Source of the DNA: Sanderia malayensis
Lineage: Eukaryota > Cnidaria > Scyphozoa > Semaeostomeae > Pelagiidae
NCBI GenBank assembly: GCA_013076295.1
Contig: RQOL01000531.1
Coordinates: 372,001-436,000 of the forward strand
Length of the DNA stretch: 64,000 bases
Direction: 5' to 3'
Shown here one piece after another: positions 1 through 12,442 of this stretch. Made by a program: the position numbers and the translations under genes. Within the stretch, counting starts at the first letter, position 1. Every line of letters starts with the position of its first letter. The notes under the pieces were generated by a model. It was not told the origin of the DNA. It did no database searches and saw only the letters and a list, made by a program, of their open reading frames with translations.

Positions 1-1300
1 TATGCAGTACTTTCTGAAGAGTCTAGAAACAACTATTATACACGTAAGTCCATAACAAAATGTCTCAAATTGGGTTTTTAAAGCACCATGAATACAAAGT
101 ACAGATTGAAGGCTGATTTTTTAGAAATGACTTTACTCAAATAGCAAATCTTATCAAAAAAGCACTTCTGAAGAAATTTTCTGAAGAAAATTGAAGTAAA
201 CTGGCACCCATTAAAGACAGCGATCAGTTAATGGCTTAATTGAAATTTTTAGCGTCACTGTTTTAGAGAGAAGAATGCTACCGCTGAAATCTGGAAGCGA
301 AACAAGCCTGCAATGGTGGAACTACTCAAAATTGTTTCATGACAAAGTGCTCAAAGCATTAGAACTTTACATGCAGCATTTTCAATACATGCACACTGCA
401 GTATTAAGAATACTGCTGTATGCAACACCTTACAACATGCACTGAATTGAAAACCTATTCCGCAATTAGTGATTAAAATTAGATTCAAGTTGGAAATATG
501 ATCTGTTTGCAGGCAAAACCTGTTTTGAGATCCACATGTAAACACTTTACAAATAAAAGCAACATCGATTTGATTACGTTGCTAGAGAAGCACTCAGTAA
601 AAAATCTATTTTTACACAAAGAAAGGCAATATTGCAGAACAAATTACACCACTAACTATCAAAACATTTTCCATTCCATACGCTACAACTATGCTTTGCA
701 CAAATATACACCAAGGCTTTGTAAATAAGCGTTCAAGGAAGGTTTAAAATAACGTAATATTGCCAGGATGAAATACCATGGATATTTTAATGTCAAACAA
801 CAATTCCGCGGTCTAATAAATCACGACAATTTCGCACAACAGGAAGCCATCAATTACTCTGGTGAAAAAAATACCACTTGCAACTTCGCCAACGCCTTGG
901 TCAGCGAGGTGCAGTTGATTTAATTAGACAATGAAACAAGAAAAATGATTAAATAGACATATTAACCTAACGGACAGGTGCAAAATTTGGATGCAGTACA
1001 CATAATTACACTGCATAATATTCACAATGGGAGTAACAATGTGTAATGGGGACTGGTTGCCCTTGCAGTAACTATCAATAGTTTTCTAAACTATAGATCG
1101 GCATATCGAGCTATGCATGCTGCATAAGGTTGTTTCAAAAAAGGATAACAGTTGATCTGCTTGTGAATAGTTCAGCGTTTGGGGAGAGGGGGCAAAAATG
1201 TTAGCAAAGAACAAAGAAAGCCATCCTACTCTTCATAATACACAATATTCTTTGTTCATAAGACAAGTGTTGCAACGTAAAACGGAGTTTTTATACTTAC
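1..1300. other. Region downstream of the WDR54-like gene, no gene recognised
   Basis: AT-rich sequence on the 3' side of the minus-strand WD40 gene. The missing C-terminal exon of that gene (roughly 40 residues by comparison with human WDR54) should lie here or beyond the window edge. I could not find a convincing acceptor plus homologous reading frame. A short open stretch on the minus strand around 840-930 is the best place to look, but it has no AG acceptor next to it. Confidence 0.5.
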
Positions 1301-4300
1301 ATTAAATGGATCAGGTGTAATTTTCCATACTTTCACGAAGGTATCTTCAGAAGCCGACACCAGCTAGGGCAAATGTGAAAAAGAAATATTAAATCCAAAT
1401 CAACAAAAATAGCATTTAATTGAAGCTACTCATTACGTATATACATATTGAATACGTGACCTAAAACCTTTATAGTTAATTATTACTTAGTGACTTGAGC
1501 AAGACATTACTAAAGGCATTTGATATGACTACAGTTGTTTTAAAAGACATTACTTGACGCATGGCATGATATGCTCGATACAATTTTCAGTGCAGATTAC
1601 AACGTAACAAAAGACTTTCGTGATTTCGAATGATCTATAATTTATTTTGATGCGCGATGCACAAACACGGACGATGCGTAAAAGATGGCATGCATCGTGT
1701 ATCGCTTTTCTCGGCCCTAGCGTGTTGCCCTTGATGCTGACCGACTACCAGCTCAAATAAGGGGTCTCTAAGCTTGAGCTCAGTCAGGTCAAACTGACTT
1801 GATGACGACATTATCGAAGACCTCCGACAGCCATGCTACACAACCTATTGTTATTGTCATTAGATCCCAAGGGTTTAAACAAGAATAGCGGCAACATTCT
1901 TAACTCTTGGGCCAATTTTTCAAAACTGGGATAACATGCAAAGGAATATGATTTTTAAAAATAACCGTTATTTTCAAAAATCAGTTAGCTAAAAATACTT
2001 TGGGTTGGTTACTTGTTGGAAAACCTTTTTTAGATTTATTACGCAAGGTGGAATTCAAACCACAATCATCGTAAAAGAATTCAAATTAATCTGAGCATCA
2101 ATTCAAACATACATAAATGGAATGTCTCGTTTTGAAATCTTAACATAAAGGTTGCTAATTTTCCCATACGCAATATTTCCATTCTCTCCGATATATTTCA
2201 TTCATTTCCAAAGAATACTCCCACACATGTAATACACCATGCTGGAGATATGTCTTTAGAAAAAGCATAAAAATGCACAAGAGTTGTCAGTTAAACGACT
2301 CATTTCATTTTTTTCCATAAATTCCCTCTCACAACGCTTTCGGTTTACAATCATTAAAATTGCCGCACACTAGACAGAGTAATATTCAACAGCAACAACG
2401 CAGCAACACCAAAACTATTCTTCAATGGCAAGGATATAAACCGCGTGCAGTGATATAAGCGGTGATATAGACCGCGTGCCAAACTTGCCGCAGCTTTCAA
2501 TGACCAACAAATGGAAAACGAAGTGAGCATATCTCACAAATTCAAGAGAGGATCAAAGCTTTGAGCGTTTCAAAAGATGAAACTATCTTTGCATGTTCAA
2601 CATTAGAAAACAAAGCATCGTTTATAATTAACATTTACGCATAATTATCAACTCATTTGGTCGGAGATATGAACTTGCGCTTTCAATTTAATGGTCTCTT
2701 CCGCGGTGGGGAACATATGGGTCCTTTTCCATCAAGAAAATAGCATAACTAGTGACTGGGACTGTCTCAAGGCAAAATTTTATATTGCTTGTGATTTTCA
2801 GATAGCAAGAGTCAAATGTACATACATAGAACAAGGTCGACCAGCATGTGCCATTAAGCAATTTTATCATGAGGTGTAAAAAAAGTGTGCCAATTTCTGA
2901 GGATATTTCAAGGGACTTACCAGGCCAGATTTTTTGCATATATCAATAGCGTTAATTAATCTTGAATGAGCACAGACTTCGCAAAGCATTGTTCCAGTTG
3001 CATACTTGAAAATTCGAATATGACCAGAACTATAAGCCCCTATCACAAGACCATTCACAACACAAAGCGACGAGCAAGGAAACCTGTAAACATAAAATAA
3101 TTAGTTCATAATCGCTCTAAAGATGCTTATTTTGATATGAATCTTAGATGAATCTTGTTACAGTGAGAGCTAGAAGTAAACAAATTTGAAAGACACCAAA
3201 AACTGTCGTTTTACATCCAGAATACGTCAACTGACGGTAAATTTTACTTGACGCACAGTGAAAAGATCAAGACAAAAGGTCTTGTAACCTTTAAATGGAC
3301 AGATGATTTCGTTTGAATTAGACATTGAACAAATAACACAAGTTCAAGCTTTAAAGAATTGAGTTTTATATCTATAGTCAAGACAGAAAAATTAACAACT
3401 TGCCCAAATCCGTTGATTTCTGTAACTTTGGCAAAGCTTTCCCCTGATTTCCAAACGATAATTTTTCCATTTTCATCCGACGATGCCATAGTTTCACCAT
3501 CGGCCGCAATGTCACAAATGCTACTTTGGTGTGCATCAAATGTCTCCTGTAACTTCACTGTTGGCCCTTTGCTTGGTACTTTGAACACAAGAATGTTACC
3601 ATCTGCAGTTCCTGAAGAAGAAATCCAATTATATTGTTCAAACTGCTACAACTTGTTAAATGCAGTAAGCTTCATATGCAAACTAATCTAAGAAAAAAGG
3701 TTACGAATTATGAATATTTAATAATGGTGACAAAATGTCTTATTTCTGGGAATCTTAGCCGTTTAAAGTCTACATATAACATCAAATAAAAAGAACACCC
3801 AAGCGCCACATAACCTTGCATTAGCAAATTAAAAGCATAAAAGAAAAAATAAATCAAAAAAGATTAGGAAAGAAAACATCCACAACAGCAAGTAAAAATT
3901 AAATTTGAGCAGTATTAAATGAACAGCACATCAAGGGCATTGGAAAGAGATGGACAGCATGACTCACCGACACAAACATGATTATTCCCAATGGCAGAGA
4001 CGCCTCTTGCATATTGTGCAAGACCTGAAAAGACAATGATAGGTGTCTGGTATCAAGAATACCTTTCTAGTAATAGCGTAGATAGGAAATTTTATTTGGG
4101 AGGGGGATTCAGATTTTTACGACAAAAATTTAATAAGCATTTTTGTTTCTTCAAGACTATGAAAATAAGATAAGGAAATTAGCTAGAGTTGAATGTAAAC
4201 AGAAGATATTTATTTTCCGACAAGAACAGCAATGTTTCGACAAAATGGCAGTTTAGCCCCCCCCCCCTGACCCCCTCCATCTACGCCACTGCTTTGTAGG

Positions 4301-6663
4301 TAAACAACTTGCAATAATCATCCATAGAACTATATAGTAGTATAGCATTCCACAGGATGAAAATATTTTACCTTCAGTTGGGTTTGGGCTTAAAGCTTGC
4401 CAGAAGACCATTACAGATCCATCTTCTTCAAACATCTAGGGAAAAAAATACAAAGTTTATGGTACTTATGGGGTTATCAGAGCCAAAGAGTGCCCAAAGA
4501 TGCTCATTGAATTAACCAAATTTTAGGAACTTCGTCATAATTATCTTTTACATAAGGAATTTTTCTCAAATTATTCACTTCTTATTTATATTTTCCGTGT
4601 TCATTTGCCACCTTCTCTCAGGGGAATTCATTATTGTCACAACTAAAACATACATCAGGTAGCCCTTGTGTACCAAGGCAGGCGATGTCTGGCTGGGCGC
4701 TTTTCAATATGCCAAAATAAAGTGGCTATCTGATCTGGTCATGGTCATTTGTATCAAGAAAAGCAGAAATACAAACCAAACAAAGCCAAAACACAAAAGA
4801 CCTTAAAAGACATTTTTGCTTCCAAATTGTAAGAGGAACATATGCACAGAAAGATAGGAAAAAGGGAAAAAGTTCTATTCAATGTTGTTACAAGATTTTC
4901 TTTTTCGATTGCTTGTTTGTTTTGAGTAAAATTTGCTCATATCAAAGGTAATAAGTATGGTTCTTGTCTTCATGAAGGTTAACTATTTAATGAAATAACC
5001 AGGTGCTCAAAATAAACAGTGATGTCCAGAGTAGAGTTGATAGTACCTTTTGATGCAGACATGTCTATTATAGAATGTTGGTTCGTAAAAAAGAGAGCTG
5101 TAGTCAACCATTTGCATAGCAGGCATCTTTTGTGATGAATTGGAAATGAGACAAGCTGTCCAGAAAATGATTTATGCTATACAAAGGTATGACTGCATTC
5201 ACGCTAAAGAACACCAACCTGCATTCCTCTAACTGATGCTAAAATTAGCAATGTTCTTTGAGGCAGTACACACCATTTTGCCTGAAAAAGATAAGTTATT
5301 TTAAAGATATCAAGATAGAAGCAGCATTCAGCAAGGCTATGTTTGATGTGACTTGTAATAGAGATGTCTATAGTCCCAATAAAAGTCACAGTTGATAACA
5401 TTATTTATGTTATCACAACAATCAAATTGGAAGTTAAATTTAGAAGGAGCAATACTTTATTGTCTTTTGACATTGGAGGACAAAATCGCATAACTTTTCA
5501 GGAACATTTATTACCTCTAAACATACATTCTTATGCATGTGTCAGATTGCAAAATTTATCATATCCTCCAAAAAATGCAGAATGCAAGCTTCAAGACAAA
5601 AAGGGGCTTTGTGTAGACCTGGGGGCCCAGGGAGCACAGACCCCTTGTTAAAATAGGGAGTATTTGCCCCCCCCCAAATACAAAAATTTAAGAAATATTA
5701 ATAGATATTAGTAACTTTCAATCATAATTGACTGTTCGTTCTTGTTTTGGTTTAAGAGTATTTTTAAGCTGATCTAAATTTGGTAGTCAACAATTTTCTT
5801 CAGTGAAAATTTACTCCAAGGCCCCTTATTGAATGTTGTACCATTACTCAAATTTTTACTTTCAGCCCCCTTTGCTAACTTTTTGGGACCACATCCCTGA
5901 ATAGACCTTTTGTGGCCCTAGCAGAAATGTTGATTGTAAAGAAATAAAGAGTTTATTACAAAAACTCATGAACAATAAAACTATTGTTCTGTCACAGAAC
6001 ACTAACAATATTGTTCTGTAGATTGTTGATGTAGCCCTTCTGCAGCAGCATTAAATGTGCAGTGGCACCTGCATACTTCAGAAAAATTAGATCTTAGAGT
6101 ACACTTGTAAATTATCACAGCTGCCACCCTCTGTAGACAGAGCTCAGCCTGTTATTATATTGTTCTTATTTTCCAGCAAAATAAGAGGTTATGAAAGTAG
6201 TTCTAGTGTAAAAAAATATGTGGGTGGTTGCCCCACTGAGCTACACACTGCACCCTTCTCTGCGAAAATTGTGCAGCTAACTAACATTTGCATCTGAAGA
6301 GGGCAAACAATATTTAGAGCGAAGTTGTACATTCTTTATGCATATACATCATATGCACTGTTTTTATTCACTTCTCCATAGAAAACAAAGCTACTAATTG
6401 TATTTTACCTGAAGTATAGCAGTTTGTGTTTGTGAGCTTTCTCCTTTGCAGCAAACTTGTTTGTACGGACTTGCTCCATCAACAGAAGGCTGTTTTGAAT
6501 TTGCGAGGACATCTGCAGGGTTGAATATCCAAACAACTGATTTATGGACGACAGATAGTTTGCTTTCACTTGCCGACTTACCTTGTGCGGCACAGACATC
6601 TAGGTTATTACATAGCAAAGATGCGCTGGATTTTATTTGAACTGAAGTGCCTCGCTTATACAT
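1301..6663 (-). CDS. WDR54: WDR54-like WD40-repeat protein, C-terminus missing
   Basis: Seven coding exons on the minus strand: 6409-6663, 5219-5281, 4372-4435, 3968-4024, 3404-3611, 2921-3083 and 1301-1363. Together they give 291 residues, against about 334 in human WDR54, so about 40 C-terminal residues are not accounted for. The phases agree at every junction (0,0,1,1,2,0). The product shows WDR54 landmarks in order: an N-terminal ASLLCNNLDV motif, WCVLPQRTLLILAS, a MVFWQAL strand, VFKVPSKGP, HQSSICDIAADGE, IIVWKSG, IRIFKYATG, and SASEDTFVKVWKI near the end. WDR54 is a poorly characterised beta-propeller protein, so its role is not inferred here. The start is the ATG at 6663; an acceptor-like site at about 6711 suggests an upstream 5' UTR exon. 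The intron after the fifth exon appears to use a GC donor. Confidence 0.87.
4257..4291 (-). repeat. Terminal fragment of a hAT-like element in a WDR54 intron
   Basis: Read on the minus strand, this begins CAGTGGCGTAGATGGAGGGG, the kind of end seen on hAT transposons, and then runs into a G homopolymer. Only one end is visible, so this is a truncated relic rather than a complete insertion. Confidence 0.4.
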
Positions 6664-7172
6664 TTCCAGGTCAGTCCTATAACAATTTTTTGCGCGGGAT
6701 TGTACTCTGTCCTGTAAGTGAAATAAGGTAATATTGAGTATAATCTAGAGAATCGTTACAGCACGGCTCTTGTAATGTGTTTCAACGATAAAACATCTGT
6801 CTGAGCTGGCAATATCAATTATTCATACCCCACAAATGGTTCTTGAAAAAAGTTCTCCCAACTGATAATATACCACTATAATAAAACACAAGAAAAATAA
6901 GAAAACACAAATTAGGCCAATTTTCCGCTCATCCTAGTATGCATCACAATCAGATATGCAGGACAAAAGACCCCAGCTAACGTCTTAATCATTTCAGCCG
7001 TGTAGTGTAAGACTATTAAAATTGAGCAAAGTCTTTATTGCAACGTTTATTTATGCTTATTTATGATAGAAATTACCCCCATTTTACAGAAAATAAATCC
7101 AACCTCAGAGACCTGAGCCCAAATCAACTCCAAGTACATGTTATAAAACAAAACAACTCCCTTGTTTGCTAT
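6664..7172. other. 5' flank of the WDR54-like gene
   Basis: This lies between the WDR54-like start codon and the left end of the ISL2EU element. It begins with an acceptor-like TTACAG on the minus strand at about 6711, compatible with a 5' UTR intron. No other feature is recognised. The AT at 7171-7172 is the target duplication of the neighbouring transposon. Confidence 0.45.
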
Positions 7173-7435
7173 ACACCAATTCGATATTCGCGGCCTCTGT
7201 TTCGCGCGGAGATCTGGGTACTAATTAGGGGTGAAAGATTCTTGCCAACCATTTGTTTACAACAGTGATCGTGTGTCTGTCTTGAAGAATTGCTGAAGAA
7301 TACGAGGAAAGTTTGAGTTTTGTCTGTGTTTTATCTGTCTTTGCGTAGTCTGATATCAGGGGAACAGCTTTTTTAAAAGCTCTTGTGAGTACTTTGCTCT
7401 GTCAGGCTACGCATACAACCGCATTTGCTTCGTTT
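7173..7435 (+). repeat. Left terminal inverted repeat of the ISL2EU element
   Basis: About 263 bp, nearly identical to the reverse complement of 9483-9744. The few differences include a small rearrangement in a TCTGTTTTAT tract. The high identity points to a fairly recent insertion despite the broken genes inside. Confidence 0.9.
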
Positions 7436-7517
7436 TGTTATCGTGTGGTTTGTCTTTTTTGGATACAAATACAGACTGCAGAGAGACATTGATTGGTTGG
7501 CCTAACTTCTCATCAGT

Positions 7518-9034
7518 ATGGTCAATGGAAACTGTGCAGTTGTTAATTGCACAAACAGTCGTTATCAGCTCAGGCTTTTTGGGGAAAAGATTTGCGAGAA
7601 ACATGTTGGCATGCGAATGAAAGACTGTTCTTGTTCTCCTCCATTTCGCTTATACAGCTTTCCAAGCATAAAGAGAAATTCCGAGAAGCGAAACGAGTGG
7701 ATAAGACTGATCAATCGAACAACACTGAAACGCACCAGTTGGAGTCCTGGACAAAGTGATATGGTTTGTTCATTTCATTTTGTTGATGGTGAGCCAACAT
7801 ATAAAAATCCTAACCCAACGGTGAATCTTGGCTATGAAAAACCTTCCAAACAACCAAGGAGGAAGCTTTGTCGACAAGAATTGCCGGTTTCAAAGAAGCC
7901 AGTGGTAACTGAAAACCATTCTTCAGTCACATGTGACCACAAGTATTGCTCGGAAAAGGAGGCCTGCCAAGCTTGTGTTGACAAAGAATCAAGTGATATT
8001 TTCCATGGCTAATGAAATCACAAAACTTAACCATGAAAAAGAGAAATTAAAAGATGATATTGATCAACTTTGTGAGGAAGTTAATCATTTGTGCCAGAAG
8101 AAAAACTTCAGAAGCCCTTTTCTGCACGATCAATAAAATCTGATTCAAAAAATGAGATTCTACACTGGCATTCAATCTATAGCTGTTTTTGAGGCTCTTT
8201 TCTCGTGTAAAACCTCATGCCCCAAAGCTTGTTTTGGAGAGGAAAGACAGTGATTTCATCAACTTTTAACAAGAAATATCGAAGTAAAACACATAAGTTA
8301 CCATACAAAGATCAATTTCTTCTTGTTTTGATGAGAATAAGACTTGGACTTCTCAACCAAGACCTTGCTGACCGTTTTCAAATTTCAGAAAGTATCAGTT
8401 CTAACATATTTGCCACATGGATACGATTTCTTTCAAAGATTCTTGGCAATGCTTTGATTGTCTGGCTTCCTAAAGATGTCATAATGTCAAATCTTCCTCA
8501 GTGTTTCAAAGGATGTTACCGAAGTCAAGATGCATTATTGATTGCACAGAAATATATTTGAGCGACCAAAGTCATTAGATGTCCAAGCTGCAACTTGGTC
8601 TGATTACAAAAAAACACACTTTAAACTTTTAGTAACAATTTCTCCTGCCGGGTATATCATGCATCTTTCTGATTGTTATGGTGGCAGGTCTACAGATCAG
8701 TTTATTTGCCAAAACAGTGGTTTTTATAATCTTTTGGAATATGGAGATGTTTGATGGCTGACAGGGGTTTCAAATTAAGGAAGATTTGCTGCACCATTAT
8801 TGCAATCTAACTGTTCCACCTGGTGCCCGTGCAAAATCTCAGATGACAACAGCTGAATGCAGAAAACAAAAGAAGTAGCAAATGTCAGATACATGTAGAA
8901 GGGCAATTAATCGAATGAAAACATTTCGCATATTGAGAAATACATTTTCATTGACCATGTTGCCTTTTGCAGATGACATTGTAAGAACATGTGCTGCAAT
9001 ATGTAATATTCAGCCACCTCTTATTGTTGATTAA
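7518..9034 (+). pseudogene. THAP-domain DDE transposase relic
   Basis: The first frame (7518-8012) encodes a THAP zinc-finger domain: CAVVNC near the start, a central W in NEWIRLI, then CSFHF. A frameshift leads into a lysine/glutamate-rich coiled coil (about 7960-8136). Next come a helix-turn-helix region (8217-8540: LPYKDQFLLVLMRIRLGL) and a DDE_Tnp_4-like catalytic region with IIDCTE in one frame, HLSDCYGGRSTDQF, a DRGF-like motif after a stop, PPGARAKSQMTTAECR, and an end near DDIVRTCAAICNIQPPL. At least four frame changes or stops separate these pieces, so it is not functional. It lies inside the inverted repeats and reads from the left one. Confidence 0.85.
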
Positions 9035-9217
9035 TACTTATTTAGTGTATTTATGTCAGAAAAGAAGTACTTCTTTTTTATAAGATTAGCATACTGCACA
9101 TACAGTATGTATCTGGTATCTATATGGTACTGGGTGTTCCAGAATGCTGCAGATTCAATTTGATCCTGAAGTAAAAATATCTTTCAAATCAAACTCAAAA
9201 TTTGTTTCATAGTTTTC

Positions 9218-9397
9218 CTAATAATTAACCTCTTGTTGTACTTCTTCTGCTGATTTTACAAGTGGCACATTGTTCTCGTGTGCGACGAACACCCTTGCAA
9301 TAAGTTCTTCTTTGCGACCAGATACTTTCAGACCTCGAAGTCGAAGAAAATCTTTCAGTTCATCAACTTTCATCTTTGAAATAATTTCCAATTCCAT
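9218..9397 (-). pseudogene. SAP-domain remnant of the ISL2EU nuclease gene
   Basis: A 59-codon frame starting at an ATG that faces inward from the right inverted repeat. It contains a SAP-type DNA-binding helix pair (MKVDELKDFLRLRGLKVSG, then RKEELIARV). In ISL2EU elements a SAP domain precedes the YqaJ-like nuclease. Here the frame stops after QQEVNY and nothing of the nuclease follows, so this is the N-terminal stub of the element's second gene. Confidence 0.75.
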
Positions 9398-9482
9398 GAT
9401 GCCTCGAAAGCTGACTTGACTTACCAGCTTACGAAGAAAGAGTCACAAAGCAAAACAAATATCAACAAAAAAATCGGCAGCA

Positions 9483-9744
9483 GAACGAAGCAAATGCGGT
9501 TGTATGCGTAGCCTGACAGAGCAAAGTACTCACAAGAGCTTTTAAAAAGCTGTTCCCCTGATATCAGACTACGCAAAGACAGATATAAAACAGACAAAAC
9601 TCAAACTTTCCTCGTATTCTTCAGCAATTCTTCAAGACAGACACACGATCACTGTTGTAAACAAATGGTTGGCAAGAATCTTTCACCCCTAATTAGTACC
9701 CAGATCTCCGCGCGAAACAGAGGCCGCGAATATCGAATTGGTGT
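9483..9744 (-). repeat. Right terminal inverted repeat of the ISL2EU element
   Basis: Reverse-complement partner of 7173-7435, ending GCGAATATCGAATTGGTGT immediately before the AT duplication at 9745-9746. Confidence 0.9.
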
Positions 9745-9746
9745 AT

Positions 9747-10480
9747 TGCTACGCTTGCATAGATGGCATAGACGCAAGACTCGATCCAACTCGATAAAGG
9801 ATGAGCCATTGGGTGAGCCAGCGTGATGAACACGAAATCGGAAATAATGATAATAACTATATCTGTAAGCACCTATGGCCCAACAAATTTCCTGCGTTAG
9901 AATTCCATATTAAAATTTTTTCAAATACAAAAACTTTTTTCCAGGAACGTAGGAATTGAGGAGGACGGAGATTCTATGCCCCGCCCCCACACTTTTAGGC
10001 AAGCTGTGCAAAAGTGCCCTTTCTAAATCTAAAAGTCAGTGGTCTGGTCATGTACCCTTTATAACCCTTGGCAGTTCTTCCATAAGACATCAAATAAGAG
10101 CAATATCGGAAAAAAGTTTTACATGACAAAAGAAATATACAGCAATTTTAGTGGGTTGTTAATCTTAGCAGCCCTACAGAAGGCACTAACAGACCTGCTA
10201 CAACAGGGGACAAAAGTCCTGGGACATCCAGAATTTTAGCAAGTTAAGTTTTACACGCATACTCCACCCCCCTCTCCCCCAAAACAAAGTTGTCTGTAGA
10301 GGTGGTTATTTTCAATATCCCTGAAATTCCTTTGGCCCGGCGATGAGAAAGGACTGGTGCACAATACCACATTGTTTGGGGGGGTCGAATTCTGCTCATA
10401 GGGAGCAAAGTGTGCAGAATGGTGCAGAAGCATAGAATTATTCAATGAAAATTTCAGGTGTCCCAGGGACTTTTATTCCC
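9747..10480. other. Intergenic DNA, nothing recognised
   Basis: Low-complexity and AT-rich stretches, some C-runs at about 10260-10280, and only short unsupported open frames. No gene, RNA or complete repeat could be assigned. Confidence 0.4.
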
Positions 10481-10491
10481 TATTGTAGCTT

Positions 10492-10890
10492 CAAGACAAA
10501 TATTTCACATGGTTATCGAATTTCAGCTTGGAGTCAATGATAACACCCAGTAATTTGACTTGTTCAACAACAGTAGTAATTGCCATGTCATCTCCATGCA
10601 AAGTTGTAGAATGCAATCATGCCCCAAGGCCATAAACAAAAACTGAAATTCTAATGGACTTGCAACCAACATATTTGATTCCAGCCAGGCAAGGGTATGT
10701 GTATGTTGCATGACATTTTCCAAACTTGGCATGACTTCTTCTGGTTGGGAATCAGATGCATATGGTGTATTGTGGTGAGCAAAATTGCAAAAATGAGAAT
10801 CATTTATGAAAAAGTAAGATCGTTGATGTAGGTAGTTGCTGATAATAGGGGACCAAAGACTGATCCTTGTGATACACCTCTAATGTGATC
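10492..10890 (-). pseudogene. LINE-type reverse transcriptase fragment
   Basis: The minus-strand translation in shifting frames shows RGVSQGSVFGPLL followed by YINDL, the hallmark of non-LTR reverse transcriptase motif 4. About 120 codons later comes VKLLGVIIDSKLKFDNHV, the conserved block after the catalytic region. Stops and frame changes lie between, and the catalytic YADD area is not intact. No endonuclease, ORF1 or 3' tail is recognisable, so this is an isolated relic. Confidence 0.75.
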
Positions 10891-11203
10891 TCAAACAAAG
10901 AGCTATAGGTAGTGTTAGTTCTGACACGCCGTTTCCGATATGCTAGGTTGTTAAAAATATGTCGTGGACTAAAAATGGGAAAACCATATGCCTCGCGTTT
11001 TGTCTTAAGGAGGTCGTAAAATAGGCAATCAAACCATTTGATTGGCCCCCATGGACCCCTTCACATAGCTTTTCGGGAGAAGAAAAGGTATTTTTTCGGT
11101 CGAAAATTGCCCTTGGGGAAAGCTTCATCCATTTTAAAAACTGGAGAGACGTCTTCAAGTTTAAGGGCGTCCGGAAAGGTGTTAGAATTGATAGCACTTT
11201 TTA

Positions 11204-12440
11204 GACAGGGCATATGCTCTGACAATCTAACAAACTGCCTAATGTTTGTTTTCTTGTTTGATTCCCATAAATATAGCTATGACCTTTAATTTTAGGCATG
11301 GAGCCTTTCCGAAAAATTCCCCAGAATCACGTGATCGGTGACGTCATTTTCCTCGAAATGAGGTGTTTATTCGATCATAACTTTTCAATCGTTCATCATA
11401 GGACGATTGTAAGCATATATTTGGACTCTCCGTCAAAAGACCTTTCGAATGATGTATAATTTATTTGATTTATGTTGAATTTCAATTTGTCACGTGATCT
11501 TGGCAGTCATAATAATCATCATAACGAAATATTTTTTTCGGACGAAAAAAAATTTTTTTTTGCAGGAAATAGTGTCTCACCTTTGTTGGCATCAGCATTG
11601 ATTTTCAAAATTTCGTTAAACGGGAATTGTGACATTCTCAGGAGCACTTAAATTCTTGTGGTGTCAAAAAATTTTCAATAGGACTGTCGAACTTCAAACT
11701 TTTAAACTGAAGACGTTTTTAAGTAAATATTGTTCGATTTGATTGAGTATATAGACCACCTAGTTAGAAAGAGCAGCAGAATAGAGAATAAACTTTCATT
11801 TGTGTTAATATTCTGGTTCTGGTTTGACGAAACAAGGCAAGCTCCACATGTGGATAATTCACCAAGATAGAGTTCGGGTTGTCTTTTATGGCGGATTCAA
11901 AGCCATTTCTTTGTGTGGACACAAGAGAAGACGAAAAGTGTCTGCTTTGCAACAAAACATTTTCTCGAAATGAAGATATTCGTATTATAACAACAATAGG
12001 AGCAAAATTCAAAAGTAAGCAAAAATAGAAGGCACTATACCTTCTATTTTTGCTTACTTTTGCTTACTATGCCAAAATCGTCCTAAAAAAAAATTTTTTT
12101 CCTGCGAAAAATTTTTTTGTTATGATGATTATTATGACTGCCAAGGTCACGTGACAAATTGAAATGCAACATAAATCAAATAAATTATACATCATTCGAA
12201 AGGTCTTTTGACGGAGAGTCCAAATATGTGCTTGCAATTGTGCTATGACAAACAATTAAAACGTTATGATCGAATAAACACCTCATTTCGAGGAAAATGA
12301 CTTCATCGATCATGTGATTCTGGGGAATTTTTCGGAAAGGCTCCATGCCTAAAATTAAAGGTCATAGCTATATTTAAGAGAATCAAACAAGAAAACAAAC
12401 ATTAGGCAGTTTGTTAGATTGTCAGAGCATATGCCCTGTC
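11204..12440. mobile_element. Non-autonomous element with long inverted repeats, TA-flanked
   Basis: This 1,237-bp element has arms of about 355 bp (11204-11560 and 12085-12440) that are reverse complements apart from scattered substitutions. The ends read GACAGGGCATATGCTCTGAC and are flanked by TA at 11202-11203 and 12441-12442, as in Tc1/mariner-like insertions. No transposase is present. The interior contains a perfect hairpin at 12011-12061. Confidence 0.75.
12011..12061. repeat. Perfect 22-bp hairpin
   Basis: The arms 12011-12032 and 12040-12061 are exact reverse complements around a 7-base loop (CACTATA). It lies inside the 11.2-12.4 kb element next to its right arm. It may be a secondary insertion or a fold-back formed during replication. 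Confidence 0.85.
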
Positions 12441-12442
12441 TA

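Larger units (their letters stand above)
7173..9744 (+). mobile_element. ISL2EU-type DNA transposon, degraded
   Basis: The element is 2,572 bp and is bounded by long inverted repeats starting ACACCAATTCGATATTCGCG. It has AT at 7171-7172 and again at 9745-9746, a 2-bp target duplication. ISL2EU elements are known to combine an AT duplication, a THAP plus DDE transposase and a separate SAP/YqaJ nuclease gene. Here a THAP-DDE transposase relic reads inward from the left end and a SAP-domain relic reads inward from the right end. The nuclease body is missing: only about 180 bp separate the two coding remnants. Several frameshifts make the copy non-autonomous. Confidence 0.85.

Noticed and set aside
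840..935. Possible last coding exon of the WDR54-like gene on the minus strand
   Set aside because: The open stretch has a family-like position but no acceptor AG adjoins it and the residues do not align convincingly.
5610..5900. GGGCCC-rich stretch in the first WDR54 intron as a MITE
   Set aside because: Base runs resemble MITE subterminal sequence, but no inverted ends or target duplication could be found.
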